A model generated the notes under the pieces. It was not told the DNA's origin and ran no database searches. It worked only from the letters and a program-made list of their open reading frames with translations. Both the position numbers and the translations under genes were made by a program. 64,000 nt of DNA from Sulfitobacter aestuariivivens (GTDB lineage: Bacteria > Pseudomonadota > Alphaproteobacteria > Rhodobacterales > Rhodobacteraceae). Shown here in pieces: positions 33,397 through 42,710 of the stretch. The DNA lies in assembly GCF_014763045.1 (NCBI RefSeq), contig NZ_JACTAG010000001.1, positions 1 to 64,000 on the forward strand, in the 5' to 3' direction. Position 1 is the first letter of the stretch, and each line of letters starts with the position of its first letter.

Positions 33397-36315
33397 ATGT
33401 GCGCCGAGACCACCCCGAGACCTGACTACAAATCCACCCTGAACCTGCCCAAGACGGAGTTTCCCATGCGCGCGGGTCTGCCCCGGCGCGAGCCTGAGTG
33501 GCTGGCGCGCTGGGCACAGATCGGCGTTTATGACCGGCTGCGTCAGAAAAAGGGGCGGGAGCCCTTCACGCTGCATGACGGGCCGCCCTATGCCAACGGG
33601 CATCTGCACATCGGGCATGCGTTGAACAAGACCATCAAGGACATGATTGTGCGCAGCCATCAGATGATGGGGTTTGACGCGCGTTACATCCCGGGCTGGG
33701 ATTGTCATGGCCTGCCCATCGAGTGGAAGATCGAAGAACAGTACCGCAAGAAGGGGCGCGACAAGGATCAGGTGCCGATCAATGAGTTTCGCGGCGAGTG
33801 CAGGGCGTTCGCGGCGGAGTGGGTTGACGTTCAGCGCGAGGAATTCAAGCGACTGGGGATCACGGGCAACTGGGACGACCCTTATCTGACGATGGATTTC
33901 CACGCCGAGCGGGTGATTGCCGAGGAATTCATGAAGTTCCTGATGAATGGCACGCTTTATCAGGGCAGCAAGCCTGTGATGTGGTCTCCGGTTGAGCAGA
34001 CGGCGCTGGCCGAGGCGGAAGTGGAGTACCACGACAAGGAGAGCTTTACCGTCTGGGTGAAATTTCGCGTTGTGACGCCGGGCGATCTGGAGGGCGCGCA
34101 GGTGGTGATCTGGACCACGACGCCGTGGACGATGCCCTCGAACAAGGCGGTGGTTTATGGGGACGATATTTCCTACGGGCTTTATGAGGTGACGGCGACG
34201 CCCGAGGAATGCTGGGCGTCTGTCGGGGACCGCTATCTGCTGGCGGACAACCTGGCGGCGGATGTGCTGGGCCGTGCGCGACTGGAAGACGGCATGTGGA
34301 CGCGCGTGCGCGATGTTCCCGCGTCCGAGTTGGCAGGCCTTGAGCTGGCGCATCCGTTGAAGGGGGCTGATGGATCTGACGGGGAGTGGGATGATAACCG
34401 TGATTTCCGCGCCGCTGATTTTGTCAATGATGACGAGGGCACGGGGTTTGTGCATTGCGCCCCCAGCCACGGGATGGAGGAATTCGAGCTTTACCGGGAT
34501 CTGGGCATGCTGGAGCAGGTGATCACCTATAATGTGAACCCTGACGGGCGATTCCGCGATGATCTGCCGTTCTTTGGGGGTACTGCGATCCTCAAGCCGA
34601 ACGGCAAGGAAGGCAATGCCAACAAAGTCATTATCGACAAGCTGGCCGAGGTCGGCGGGCTGCTGGCGCGCGGCAAGATCAAGCACAGCTATCCGCATTC
34701 GTGGCGTTCCAAAGCGCCGGTGATCTATCGCAACACGCCGCAGTGGTTTGCGGCGATCGACAAGCCTGTGGGTGACGGGCAGGACCAGCACGGAAAGACG
34801 ATCCGTGAGCGCGCGCTGACGGAGATCGACAATGTGAACTGGGTGCCCAAATCAGGGCGCAACAGGCTGCATTCGATGATGGAAGTGCGGCCCGATTGGG
34901 TGTTGTCGCGCCAGCGGGCATGGGGGGTGCCGCTCACGTGCTTTACCAAAAAGGGCGCGTTGCCGACGGATGAGGATTTCCTGTTGCGCAACCCCCAGGT
35001 CAATCGGCGGATCACTTCTGCCTTTGAGGGAGAAGGGGCGGATGCCTGGTACGAGGACGGCGCCAAGAAGCGGTTCCTTGAGGGGATCGTGAATCCGGAA
35101 GACTACGATCAGGTGACCGATATTCTGGATGTCTGGTTCGATTCCGGATCGACCCACGCCTTTACCCTGCGTGACCGGCCCGACGGGACCGAAGACGGCA
35201 TTGCGGACGTATACATGGAAGGCACCGATCAGCACCGCGGGTGGTTCCATTCGTCACTGCTGCAATCGGTCGGCACCACGGGCCGTGCGCCCTACCGAAA
35301 TGTGGTGACCCACGGCATGACGCTTGATGAGAAGGGTTTCAAGCAATCTAAATCGCTTGGCAACATCACGCCGCCCAAGGACGTGATCAACCAATATGGC
35401 GCCGATATCCTGCGTCTTTGGGTGGCCCAGACCGATTACACTGCCGATCAGCGGATCGGGCCGGAAATCCTGAAAGGTGTGGCCGACAGCTATCGCCGGC
35501 TGCGCAATACCATGCGATATATGCTGGGCGCGTTGAATGATTTCAGCGAGAGCGACCGGGTCGAGCCGGCTGATATGCCGGAGCTGGAGCGTTGGGTGCT
35601 GCACCGGTTGACCGAGCTTGATGATGTTGTGCGCGATGGCTATGCGAAGTTCGACTTTCAAGGCGTTTTTCAGGCGGTCTTTACCTTTGCGACGCTGGAT
35701 CTTTCTGCGTTCTATTTCGACATCCGCAAGGATGCGCTTTATTGCGATGGGGATACGCTGCGCCGTCGGTCCGCGCGGACGGTGCTGGATATCTTGTTCC
35801 ACCGGCTGACGACCTGGCTTGCGCCCGTGCTGGTCTTCACCATGGAAGAGGTTTGGCTGGAGCGGTTTCCGGGCGAAGACAGCTCAGTACATCTGGTGGA
35901 CATCCCTCAGACGCCCGACGCATGGCGCGATCCTGATTTGGCTGCCAAATGGGCCAAGGTGCGGGCCGCCCGGCGGGTGGTGACGGCGGCGCTTGAGGTG
36001 CAGCGGGTCGAGAAGGTGATTGGTGCCTCGCTTGAGGCGGCACCGATTGTGTATGTTGAGGACGCGGATCAGCGCGCGGCGCTTGAGAGTGTGTCGTTTG
36101 AGGATGTAAGCATCACCTCCGACATCACGGTCACTGGTGATCCTGCGCCCGACGACGCGTTTCGCATGGCTGAGACGCCGGGCGTTGCGGTCGTGTTTGC
36201 CAAGGCGGCGGGTGCGAAATGTGAACGTTGCTGGAAAGTGTTGCCGGATGTGGGGACACATGCGCATCCCGGCATCTGCAAACGCTGTGATGAGGCGGTC
36301 GGCGACGCGGCATGA
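33397..36315 (+). CDS. ileS: Isoleucyl-tRNA synthetase
   Basis: A 972-residue class I aminoacyl-tRNA synthetase charging tRNA-Ile. HIGH-type motif GPPYANGHLHIGHALNK, KMSKS-type motif KGFKQSKSLGN, CP1 editing domain in between with TTTPWTMPSNKA, and a C-terminal zinc finger CERCWKVLPDVGTHAHPGICKRCDEAV. All are present, so it is full length and of the bacterial IleS1 type. The start at 33397 has AAAGGA nine bases upstream; the frame opens eight codons earlier but is not preferred. It stands alone, preceded by its own promoter and a dispersed repeat. Confidence 0.97.
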   Translation: MCAETTPRPDYKSTLNLPKTEFPMRAGLPRREPEWLARWAQIGVYDRLRQKKGREPFTLHDGPPYANGHLHIGHALNKTIKDMIVRSHQMMGFDARYIPGWDCHGLPIEWKIEEQYRKKGRDKDQVPINEFRGECRAFAAEWVDVQREEFKRLGITGNWDDPYLTMDFHAERVIAEEFMKFLMNGTLYQGSKPVMWSPVEQTALAEAEVEYHDKESFTVWVKFRVVTPGDLEGAQVVIWTTTPWTMPSNKAVVYGDDISYGLYEVTATPEECWASVGDRYLLADNLAADVLGRARLEDGMWTRVRDVPASELAGLELAHPLKGADGSDGEWDDNRDFRAADFVNDDEGTGFVHCAPSHGMEEFELYRDLGMLEQVITYNVNPDGRFRDDLPFFGGTAILKPNGKEGNANKVIIDKLAEVGGLLARGKIKHSYPHSWRSKAPVIYRNTPQWFAAIDKPVGDGQDQHGKTIRERALTEIDNVNWVPKSGRNRLHSMMEVRPDWVLSRQRAWGVPLTCFTKKGALPTDEDFLLRNPQVNRRITSAFEGEGADAWYEDGAKKRFLEGIVNPEDYDQVTDILDVWFDSGSTHAFTLRDRPDGTEDGIADVYMEGTDQHRGWFHSSLLQSVGTTGRAPYRNVVTHGMTLDEKGFKQSKSLGNITPPKDVINQYGADILRLWVAQTDYTADQRIGPEILKGVADSYRRLRNTMRYMLGALNDFSESDRVEPADMPELERWVLHRLTELDDVVRDGYAKFDFQGVFQAVFTFATLDLSAFYFDIRKDALYCDGDTLRRRSARTVLDILFHRLTTWLAPVLVFTMEEVWLERFPGEDSSVHLVDIPQTPDAWRDPDLAAKWAKVRAARRVVTAALEVQRVEKVIGASLEAAPIVYVEDADQRAALESVSFEDVSITSDITVTGDPAPDDAFRMAETPGVAVVFAKAAGAKCERCWKVLPDVGTHAHPGICKRCDEAVGDAA

Positions 36316-36389
36316 CCTCTGCTCAAGGTCTGTGACAGGCCTGTGTGATGTTCGGCATCTCTTGAGGTGGGCGTCTGCCGACCTGTCGG

Positions 36390-36451
36390 ATTGAGTTTAT
36401 TGGAAAGATGAAGCGACGACGTCCATGCTTCATCTTTCCGAAAAACTCAAT
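36390..36451. repeat. 62-nt imperfect foldback after ileS
   Basis: Arms of about 25 nt pair with only two mismatches around a 12-nt loop. The inner 13 bp (GGAAAGATGAAGC/GCTTCATCTTTCC at 36402-36414 and 36427-36439) are perfect; TTGAGTTT/AAACTCAA closes the outside. It lies 75 nt after the ileS stop and could terminate transcription, although no long T run follows. Confidence 0.8.
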
Positions 36452-36571
36452 TGCGACCGGTGAAGGAATGCGGAACGCTGTTGGGGCGCGCCTTCGGTAA
36501 TGCCACATGTTGTCAGCACTTAGTGCAGGAATCGGATTGAGCGGTACGGGTTGTCGCGCCATGATGCCCTC

Positions 36572-37027
36572 ATGAAACGCCGCAGTGTCGAGACTCAGTT
36601 TGGTCAATTGACCCTCACCGAAGAGGCGGGGGCAATTGTGGCTGTGGATTGGACGCGGGCGGAGCATTTGGATGCCTCTGAACTGCTGGACGAGGCTGCG
36701 CGGCAATTGGTGGCATACGACGCCGGGACATTGGAAGCTTTTGACTTACCGCTCAGCGTCAGGGGCAGCGCGTTTCAGCGCGATGTCTGTGCTGCCATGT
36801 CCGCGATCCGGTTCGGCTACACACGCACATACGGTGAGATTGCCAGTGAACTGGGCGTCCCGGCGCAAGCGGTGGGTCAGGCCTGCGGGGGTAACCCTAT
36901 TCCGGTGATCATTCCCTGTCACCGGGTGATGGGGGCGAAGGGGCTTACGGGGTTTTCAGGGCGTGGCGGCGTTGAGACGAAGGTGGCGCTGCTCAGGCAT
37001 GAAAGGGCGGCGGGGCTGTTGATCTGA
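36572..37027 (+). CDS. ogt: Methylated-DNA-protein-cysteine methyltransferase
   Basis: A 151-residue suicide DNA-repair protein that removes O6-alkyl groups from guanine. The active site is NPIPVIIPCHRVMGA with the acceptor Cys116. The helix-turn-helix that flips the base is AMSAIRFGYTRTYGEIASELGVPAQAVGQACGGNP, and the C-terminal 'LTGFSGRGGVETKVALLRHE' is typical. There is no Ada-type regulatory domain. Start at 36572 (MKRRSVETQ). The MFS gene is convergent, only 3 nt away. Confidence 0.93.
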   Translation: MKRRSVETQFGQLTLTEEAGAIVAVDWTRAEHLDASELLDEAARQLVAYDAGTLEAFDLPLSVRGSAFQRDVCAAMSAIRFGYTRTYGEIASELGVPAQAVGQACGGNPIPVIIPCHRVMGAKGLTGFSGRGGVETKVALLRHERAAGLLI

Positions 37028-37030
37028 GGA

Positions 37031-38461
37031 TCATAGCGTGGCGTCGTAGGGGTGTTTGCGCACAAGTCCGACCATCGCGCCAAGGGCCAGCAAGGCCAGA
37101 GGCAGACAGCTTAGAAACAGCAGTTGCGCCACACGGGCCGCATCCTGTGCGGTGTCCATTTCAAGAAACCCTGTGGCATTGGCGATGATCCCGACAAAGG
37201 CAGCGCCCAAGGCATAGCCGATCCGTTGGACCGTGGGCATCGCGCCTGAGACGCGCTGCACTTCGTGCGCTGGAACAAGGGCTGTTACACGACGCAGGAT
37301 GAAGGTCCAGGCCATGCCGAACCCGGCGCCTTCGACAAACGAGGCCACCGCGATCAGCCCGACCGGACCCGCGGGGACCGCATATGTGAAGCCGGCGATG
37401 CTGAGCGTTGTCAGGCTCATGCCCGCAATGATCCAATATCTGTCTTCGCGTTCTGGCCTGCCACTGATTGCGACGGCGGCAACGGTCCATCCGACGGATG
37501 AGGCGGCTACGATGTAACCGGCTGTCAAGGCTGACATATCGTGAACCACGGTCATCAGCAGAGGGCCGTAGGCCAACAGCGCGATGGTGGCCATCGAGAT
37601 GAAGAACAACATCGACAAGGTGCCGCCGGTCGGGGTGGTCAGGTTCCAGGGTGCTGCGGGCAACATGCGGGTGGGCCCCGCGCGTCCGTCGCGCCACACG
37701 AACCAGATCAGGCAGGCCAGTCCGGCAAGGATCAGCACGGTTGTCCGTGCAAGTTCGACCCGCGCACCTCCAGCCGAAATCAGCACCACGGCGAGGCAGA
37801 GGACCAGCAGCCTGGCAAGCGGAAATCGGTTGGGTGTTTCTGCGTTTTGCGGTGCGACGGCCTCGGGACAGGACAGGATCCAGAGCGCCAGCAAACCGGC
37901 CTGCACCGTGAAAAACCAGAACCCGATGCGCCAGGTGGCGAACTCCACGAAAAGCCCGCCCAGCAGGGGGCCCAGGAACGCGGACATGCCCCAAAAGGCC
38001 GAAACCACCGCCATGACCCGCGCCCGGTAGCGGCGGTCAAAAAGCACACCTGCGGCCACGAAACCCAGCGCGACAAGACCACCACCCCCCAAACCCTGCA
38101 GGGCGCGGCCCAGCAAAACACCCTCCATCACCGGGCTGAGGGCACTGGTGGCGCAGCCCAGAGCAAAGAATGCGGCAGCCCCGGCCATCGGGCGGCGCAG
38201 GCCATAGCGCATCGATAAAAGCGCACTGGCAGCACCGGCCACGACCGATCCGATCTCGTATATGGAGACCGTCCAGCTGACCAGTGCCGCACCGCCAATG
38301 TCAGCCACCATGGCGGGCAGCATCGTGGCCACCACGAGGCTGTCGGCGGCATGCAGCCAGACCGCAAGGCACACCAGGAGAAGGGCGGCAGTGTTGCCGC
38401 TGCGCAGAAATTCCCGCCAGGAGACATGTTCGGGAAGGGGAGAAGGGACAGTGTTTTCCAT
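37031..38461 (-). CDS. MFS transporter, DHA2-like drug exporter
   Basis: A 476-residue major facilitator with about 14 hydrophobic segments. LVVATMLPAMVADIGGAALVSWTVSIYEIGSVVAGAASALLSMRYGLRR is the typical first half, with the antiporter motif C-like GRALQGLGGGGLVALGF near segment 4-5. Fourteen segments and these motifs fit the DHA2 (QacA/EmrB) group of exporters; substrate unknown. The start at 38461 (MENTVPSP) is preferred over one 13 codons earlier. Last gene in a leftward pair with pcs 66 nt upstream. Confidence 0.85.
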   Translation of the reverse strand: MENTVPSPLPEHVSWREFLRSGNTAALLLVCLAVWLHAADSLVVATMLPAMVADIGGAALVSWTVSIYEIGSVVAGAASALLSMRYGLRRPMAGAAAFFALGCATSALSPVMEGVLLGRALQGLGGGGLVALGFVAAGVLFDRRYRARVMAVVSAFWGMSAFLGPLLGGLFVEFATWRIGFWFFTVQAGLLALWILSCPEAVAPQNAETPNRFPLARLLVLCLAVVLISAGGARVELARTTVLILAGLACLIWFVWRDGRAGPTRMLPAAPWNLTTPTGGTLSMLFFISMATIALLAYGPLLMTVVHDMSALTAGYIVAASSVGWTVAAVAISGRPEREDRYWIIAGMSLTTLSIAGFTYAVPAGPVGLIAVASFVEGAGFGMAWTFILRRVTALVPAHEVQRVSGAMPTVQRIGYALGAAFVGIIANATGFLEMDTAQDAARVAQLLFLSCLPLALLALGAMVGLVRKHPYDATL

Positions 38462-38527
38462 CGGGCCATCGCGTTGTTTTGACCCTTGATGCAGGCTCAA
38501 CCCCGGTTGAGGTCAAGCGCAATTTTC

Positions 38528-39223
38528 TCAGCCATCCGGACCGTAGAGCAATTGCTGAATTCCGCCGGCCAACACCAGATAGACGCTGGTGATCATCAGG
38601 CCCCAGTGCGCCCAGCTTTGGGGATGGAAATCGACCCAGGCCGCCCAGCCCGCAAAGGCCGTCCAGGCCAATGCTGCGGGCAATGTCACACTGCGCCAGC
38701 GTTCGGTACGGACCGGATGCACGAATTTGATCGGCACGAACATGGCGGCGGACAACACCATCACCACCAGCAGGCAGACCCACCAAGCGGGCGACAAGGC
38801 AAAGAGCACCAGCACCAGCATATTAAAGCAGCCCGGGAACCCGGAGAAGGAATTATCCTGTGTTTTCATGCGCGTATCCGCGAAATAGAGCGCGGAGGCG
38901 AAGGTCACGATGATGATCATGAGCCACCCGCTCCACCCGTCCATCAGACCTGACGTGAAGAGCGCGAAGGCGGGTATGAAGACATAGGTGAGGTAGTCGA
39001 TGATAAGATCAAGCAGCACACCGTCGAATTCAGGCGCGTTCGTCTTGACGTCGTATTTGCGCGCCAGCGGTCCGTCGATGCCATCGACAAAGAAGGCCAC
39101 GACCAGCCACAGAAACATCAGATCGTATTCGCCATCGACCGCAGCGAGCATTGCCAGCATGGCGAAAACGGCGCCTGTGGCAGTGAAGAGATGGACGAGC
39201 AAGGCTTTGAGACGAATAGACAT
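38528..39223 (-). CDS. pcs: Phosphatidylcholine synthase
   Basis: A 231-residue membrane enzyme that joins CDP-diacylglycerol and choline to make phosphatidylcholine, a pathway found in alphaproteobacteria and other host- or eukaryote-associated bacteria. The CDP-alcohol phosphotransferase motif is visible as DGIDGPLARKYDVKTNAPEFDGVLLDLIIDY (about residues 47-77), with all Asp residues for metal binding. About seven or eight hydrophobic segments. Length matches Sinorhizobium-type Pcs. A homologous copy of the five-unit GTCGGT array lies about 250 nt upstream. Confidence 0.93.
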   Translation of the reverse strand: MSIRLKALLVHLFTATGAVFAMLAMLAAVDGEYDLMFLWLVVAFFVDGIDGPLARKYDVKTNAPEFDGVLLDLIIDYLTYVFIPAFALFTSGLMDGWSGWLMIIIVTFASALYFADTRMKTQDNSFSGFPGCFNMLVLVLFALSPAWWVCLLVVMVLSAAMFVPIKFVHPVRTERWRSVTLPAALAWTAFAGWAAWVDFHPQSWAHWGLMITSVYLVLAGGIQQLLYGPDG

Positions 39224-39646
39224 GACCGCCTGTTTCGCAAATTGGCGAAAGGGAGGAAAGGGAAAAGTCGGGGAGTGTATGGCGAATGAGACGGAGGTTC
39301 AGCGCGGTGTTCGTGTTGCCGGGGCGAAAGACGCGGGTGGAGAGTTCAATGGGATCCGGTCTGTCGAAATCAGCGCCGTTGCGTGCCGGGGCGATGCAAC
39401 GCGCGGTGGGGGCGTTCCGGGAAATTGTCTAGAATCACTTTGTTAAACCTTATTTATATGGAAATCGGGGCATCGGTTTCACGTCGGTATAAGGTCGGCA
39501 TTGCGTCGGTGCCAGGTCGGTAAAGTGGGGTGATTTACGGACCGGGCGGTGCGTTGAGGTTTATTGGAGGTCCGGTTTGAGGCCATACGTACCATATCTT
39601 GACTCAGCCCTAAACCTCCGGTCATTTTCTGCAGAGGGGTGGTAGG
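39224..39646. other. Gene-free divergent region with repeat array
   Basis: 423 nt between pcs and a GNAT gene. It contains the second GTCGGT array (39461-39521), an AT-rich patch just before it (39430-39465) likely to hold promoter elements, and a GAGGTTTA/TAAACCTC inverted pair (about 39556-39618). No convincing reading frame. Confidence 0.5.
39461..39521. repeat. Five-unit GTCGGT array, 11-bp period (copy 2, upstream of pcs)
   Basis: ATCGGT at 39472, GTCGGT at 39483, GTCGGC at 39494, GTCGGT at 39505 and 39516: all steps are exactly 11 bp. The flank GAAATCGGGG matches the left flank of the array upstream of opgC, so the whole block of about 60 bp is a dispersed element. Mismatches to copy 1 fall mostly between units. 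Confidence 0.85.
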
Positions 39647-40237
39647 ATGCAGTTGGAATTCGAAAGTGAAAGGCTTTGTTTTCGCCCGCTTAGAGCAGAT
39701 GACATTGATTTGGAAATTGCACTTTGGACGGACTTCGAAGTTGCCAGGTACATCACTGGCAAGGTTTCCACGGTTGAGGAAGTCAGAGGGTTAATGCCCC
39801 TCGTGACACAAAGGGCTGGCAGGGGCTGCATCGGCATTTGGTGTCTCACTGACAAATCAACGCAGGAGAAGATTGGGCACGCTTCGCTCCTCCCCATGCC
39901 AGTCGAAGCGGAAGACACCGAATTCGAACTCCTTGACAGCGAAGACTGGCCTGATCGGAACATAGAGATTGGATTTGTGCTCAGGCCGGTTTTCTGGGGG
40001 GTAGGGTATGCCACAGAAGCGTGTACTCGGTTGCTTGAGTTCGCATTTAGCGAGACCATGCTGAACGCCGTATTTGCAACAACGGATGATGAAAACCACG
40101 CGTCTCAAAACGTTCTCACGAAATCTGGTATGCGTGCAGTCGGACCAGTTCGCGCTTTTGCCGGTGAGTATCCTGGCTATAAGGTAATGCGAGAAGACTG
40201 GGTATCTGAAAAAGGCCTAAACAGCCCCAAAGTATGA
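39647..40237 (+). CDS. GNAT-family N-acetyltransferase (RimJ/RimL-like)
   Basis: A 196-residue GNAT protein of the RimJ/RimL type. It starts LEFESERLCFRPLRADDIDLEIALWTDFEVARYITG, the usual N-terminus. The acetyl-CoA site is in IEIGFVLRPVFWGVGYATEACTRLLEFAF, followed by ATTDDENHASQNVLTKSGM. Substrate unknown. The ATG at 39647 follows GAGGGGTGGTAGG. Base composition is clearly lower in G+C than the neighbours, as is that of the next gene, hinting at recent acquisition. Confidence 0.82.
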   Translation: MQLEFESERLCFRPLRADDIDLEIALWTDFEVARYITGKVSTVEEVRGLMPLVTQRAGRGCIGIWCLTDKSTQEKIGHASLLPMPVEAEDTEFELLDSEDWPDRNIEIGFVLRPVFWGVGYATEACTRLLEFAFSETMLNAVFATTDDENHASQNVLTKSGMRAVGPVRAFAGEYPGYKVMREDWVSEKGLNSPKV

Positions 40238-40442
40238 CGGCCAAGAAGTTTGCTGGTTCCACCTGGCTGACCTTGAACTGAACATGCAGAACGGTCGTTT
40301 CGTCCGCCAAGCCGCCTTTTAGGGCATCTTAGTTGCCTGCAAACCTGATCGAAAGCGTCGGATGGCCGCAATGGGCCCGAGGCTGACACCCTTACATGCT
40401 CTTGTTCGAAACAGCTTCCCGTGCCCCATTTGACTGTGCCAA
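40238..40442. other. Gap with no recognisable feature
   Basis: 205 nt between the convergent GNAT and acyltransferase genes. No reading frame or obvious terminator hairpin. Confidence 0.4.
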
Positions 40443-41501
40443 CTACGTTGTTCGCTTGTAGTGCTTGCGATAACGCAAGGGTGGAAGTTCAATCAAACGG
40501 AAACTGATAAAGGCGAATGGCACAAAGCACAGGAAGCATATGAGGGATGCAGCAAAAACCATAGGAAATGAAGAGAGCGCAATAACATCCGAGTTGATTT
40601 GGTTCGCAAACCGAAAGACTACGAAAAAGTGTAAAAGGTAGATTGAGTATGAACAGGCCCCGATCTTTGCGATGACTCCCGACAATCCCTTATCTTTCAT
40701 TTTAAACGAGGTATCGTACCACGCGATAAGAGCGGCGAAAGTGAGACCAATGATCGACGGATGAATAATCCATATAGGGTTTTCCGAGGGGTACACACCC
40801 ATTCGATAAAACCCTCCTAGACTATCGAAACCCCACATATAGACCAGTAAGCCAATCCCGATGAGAGCGGCATTTAAGTGGCGCCCTGCCATCCATTCCC
40901 GCGTCTTGAACGCGAAAATACCAAGAACGAACTGATCAATTCCTCCAACGATGGTCCAGTAGGCAAAAGACTGAACAGTTCCCGCTTCCCACCACCAGAG
41001 TATGCGAAATCCCATCGAAACAACCAAAACGAGCAAGATGTTCGCTGGTCGTTTGGAAGAGATTGCGAGCAACAAAGGTAGGATTAGATAGAAATGAAGC
41101 TCAACCGCGATTGACCATCCTCCATTTGGCCAACTCGGAAGCACAAAACCTCTGGCCAACTGAATCAGGTAGCCGCCAGCAGAGTTCGCGTCGTGTTTCA
41201 TCAATCCGACGACAGCAAAAGCGACGATAAGAAGAGGGAAAAGTCTGAGAACCCTGTTCCATAGGAATGGGATGTATCTAATTTGCTGACCGTCGAGCAG
41301 CTTGGCAAATAGGTACCCACTCAAAGTCATAAACATCGCGACGCCCACGTGCCCTTCGGCGAGGATCGAAAACGGAAAAGCTTCCGGTCCATTCAGATGA
41401 CCGTCGTTCACATGGTTGAAGTGCCATGTAAAAACGACAAAAGCCGCTAACGCTCGAACGTGATCCAATCCGACGAAATACTCTCCTTGAGTTGCTTTCA
41501 C
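40443..41501 (-). CDS. Membrane-bound acyltransferase 3 (OafA/YrhL family)
   Basis: A 352-residue integral membrane acyltransferase with about ten hydrophobic segments. FVGLDHVRALAAFVVFTWHFNHVN near residue 10-33 carries the conserved Arg and His of the acyltransferase 3 family. 'HVGVAMFMTLSGYLFAKLL' and 'WSIAVELHFYLILPLLL' follow. Such enzymes O-acetylate or otherwise acylate surface polysaccharides. There is no SGNH extension. Codons are AT-rich compared with flanking core genes, suggesting horizontal gain along with the adjacent GNAT gene (inference). Confidence 0.85.
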   Translation of the reverse strand: MKATQGEYFVGLDHVRALAAFVVFTWHFNHVNDGHLNGPEAFPFSILAEGHVGVAMFMTLSGYLFAKLLDGQQIRYIPFLWNRVLRLFPLLIVAFAVVGLMKHDANSAGGYLIQLARGFVLPSWPNGGWSIAVELHFYLILPLLLAISSKRPANILLVLVVSMGFRILWWWEAGTVQSFAYWTIVGGIDQFVLGIFAFKTREWMAGRHLNAALIGIGLLVYMWGFDSLGGFYRMGVYPSENPIWIIHPSIIGLTFAALIAWYDTSFKMKDKGLSGVIAKIGACSYSIYLLHFFVVFRFANQINSDVIALSSFPMVFAASLICFLCFVPFAFISFRLIELPPLRYRKHYKRTT

Positions 41502-41927
41502 TGCGAGTGCTCTTGCAATTGGTGCTACTCGTGGTTTTTCTCTGATGTACGGACGTAATGCTTAGAAATCCTGAGATTCCCGAAAGTAAGGTTGGGATTG
41601 TTGCAAAAATGTACCCGACAGATATGACCTGCGGGTCTGCGACCGAAAATGCCGAGCGAAGGCTTCGTCCGCAAAATAGCCCTTCCCACCATCCCGTGTC
41701 GGGATGGGCCAAGGTGGGGGCACCGTTGAATGGCGGCTGGATCGCGTGGTACGGTGCTGGATGCCCGGGGGATCGCCTGGAAAACGCCCGGGCAGGGTGG
41801 CAAACCGCGCTTGACGGCTTTGGCGATTCCCCTTAAAGCCACCAGACAAGTTTCCGGGCAGCCCAGCGCTGCCCCTTTTACGTGGTGCGCCGCCCCGGGC
41901 TGGCCCCAGAACCAAGAGGATGAACCG
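41502..41927. other. Gene-free region upstream of rpmB
   Basis: 426 nt. A CATCCCG/CGGGATG hairpin (41690-41706, 3-nt loop) sits in its middle. A promoter candidate for rpmB lies at 41811-41839. Several GGGC/GCCC inverted pairs follow, possibly in the rpmB leader. No credible protein frame. Confidence 0.4.
41811..41839 (+). promoter_or_regulatory. Candidate promoter of rpmB
   Basis: TTGACG (41811-41816, five of six matches) with 17 bp spacing to TAAAGC (weak -10). It gives a leader of about 80 nt before the rpmB ATG at 41928, which could hold a regulatory fold since many r-protein genes are controlled that way. By eye only. Confidence 0.35.
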
Positions 41928-42227
41928 ATGAGCCGCGTTTGCGAATTGACCGGAAAAGGCCCGATGTCGGGCAACAACGTGAGCCACGCCAACAACAAGA
42001 CCAAGCGTCGCTTTTTGCCCAACCTAAACGACACCACGCTGCAATCCGAAGCATTGGGCCGGTCGTTCAAGCTGCGTATCTCTGCGGCGGCCCTGCGGTC
42101 GGTTGACCACCGTGGTGGGCTGGACAAGTTCCTGGCCAAAGCGAAGGACAGCGAACTGAGCGCCAATGCGCAGAAGATCAAGAAGGCGATCAAGAAATCC
42201 GGCATGGAAGCTGACGCGCTGACATAA
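41928..42227 (+). CDS. rpmB: 50S ribosomal protein L28
   Basis: A 99-residue ribosomal protein. [33 protein letters not shown] is the diagnostic N-terminus (no paired-Cys zinc form), and '[27 protein letters not shown]' is the alphaproteobacterial C-terminal half. The start at 41928 follows AAGAGGA. The gene stands alone and is followed by a divergently composed copper-chaperone pair. Confidence 0.97.
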   Translation: MSRVCELTGKGPMSGNNVSHANNKTKRRFLPNLNDTTLQSEALGRSFKLRISAAALRSVDHRGGLDKFLAKAKDSELSANAQKIKKAIKKSGMEADALT

Positions 42228-42333
42228 AGCCGTCCTTATTGGCCGAAAGATATGCGACCCCGGTGCAGAGATGCGTCGGGGTCGCGTCGTTTTGTCCCTC
42301 GCAGCCCGGCGCGAAGAGGCATAAACAGACCGC

Positions 42334-42675
42334 ATGATGCGTCACCTCACCACCCTGCTGCTGGCCCTAATGCTGGCGATTACCAGCCAGTCGATGGCAG
42401 TGGCGCGCGGTGCGTCTGCGGCGTCGGGGCAGATGGTTATCTGCACGGGCACCGGACCCGTGGCGGTTTTTGTCGATGCGCAAGGGCAGCCGACACAGGC
42501 ACCGCATCTGTGCCCCGATGCGACGCTGCAGGTGCTGACGGATCTGGACATGTCCGGGCCGCACTGGATCGGCGTTGATCTGGGGGCTGATCTGTCTGGG
42601 GTTCATCCCGAGCGACTTTACCTGTCTCAGGGGTGGCGTGGCCCACCCAGCCGGGGGCCGCCTTTGGACGTCTGA
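42334..42675 (+). CDS. Small secreted Cys-containing protein (DUF2946-like)
   Basis: A 113-residue protein with an N-terminal Sec signal (hydrophobic residues 7-22, cleavage near AVARGAS). After it come QMVICTGTGPVAVFVDAQGQPTQAPHLCPDATLQ with two cysteines about 24 residues apart, and a Pro/Gly-rich tail. The layout resembles DUF2946-type small proteins often found beside copper-handling genes; the specific family call is tentative. It is 35 nt upstream of a PCu(A)C copper chaperone gene, supporting a periplasmic copper role (inference). Confidence 0.6.
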   Translation: MMRHLTTLLLALMLAITSQSMAVARGASAASGQMVICTGTGPVAVFVDAQGQPTQAPHLCPDATLQVLTDLDMSGPHWIGVDLGADLSGVHPERLYLSQGWRGPPSRGPPLDV

Positions 42676-42710
42676 CCATTGCTCTCAGACGAAACCAAAG
42701 GATCAAACAC

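Noticed and set aside
33064-34791. Long leftward open frame opposite ileS
   Set aside because: It is the antisense of a high-GC gene with no domain resemblance; ileS is unambiguous.
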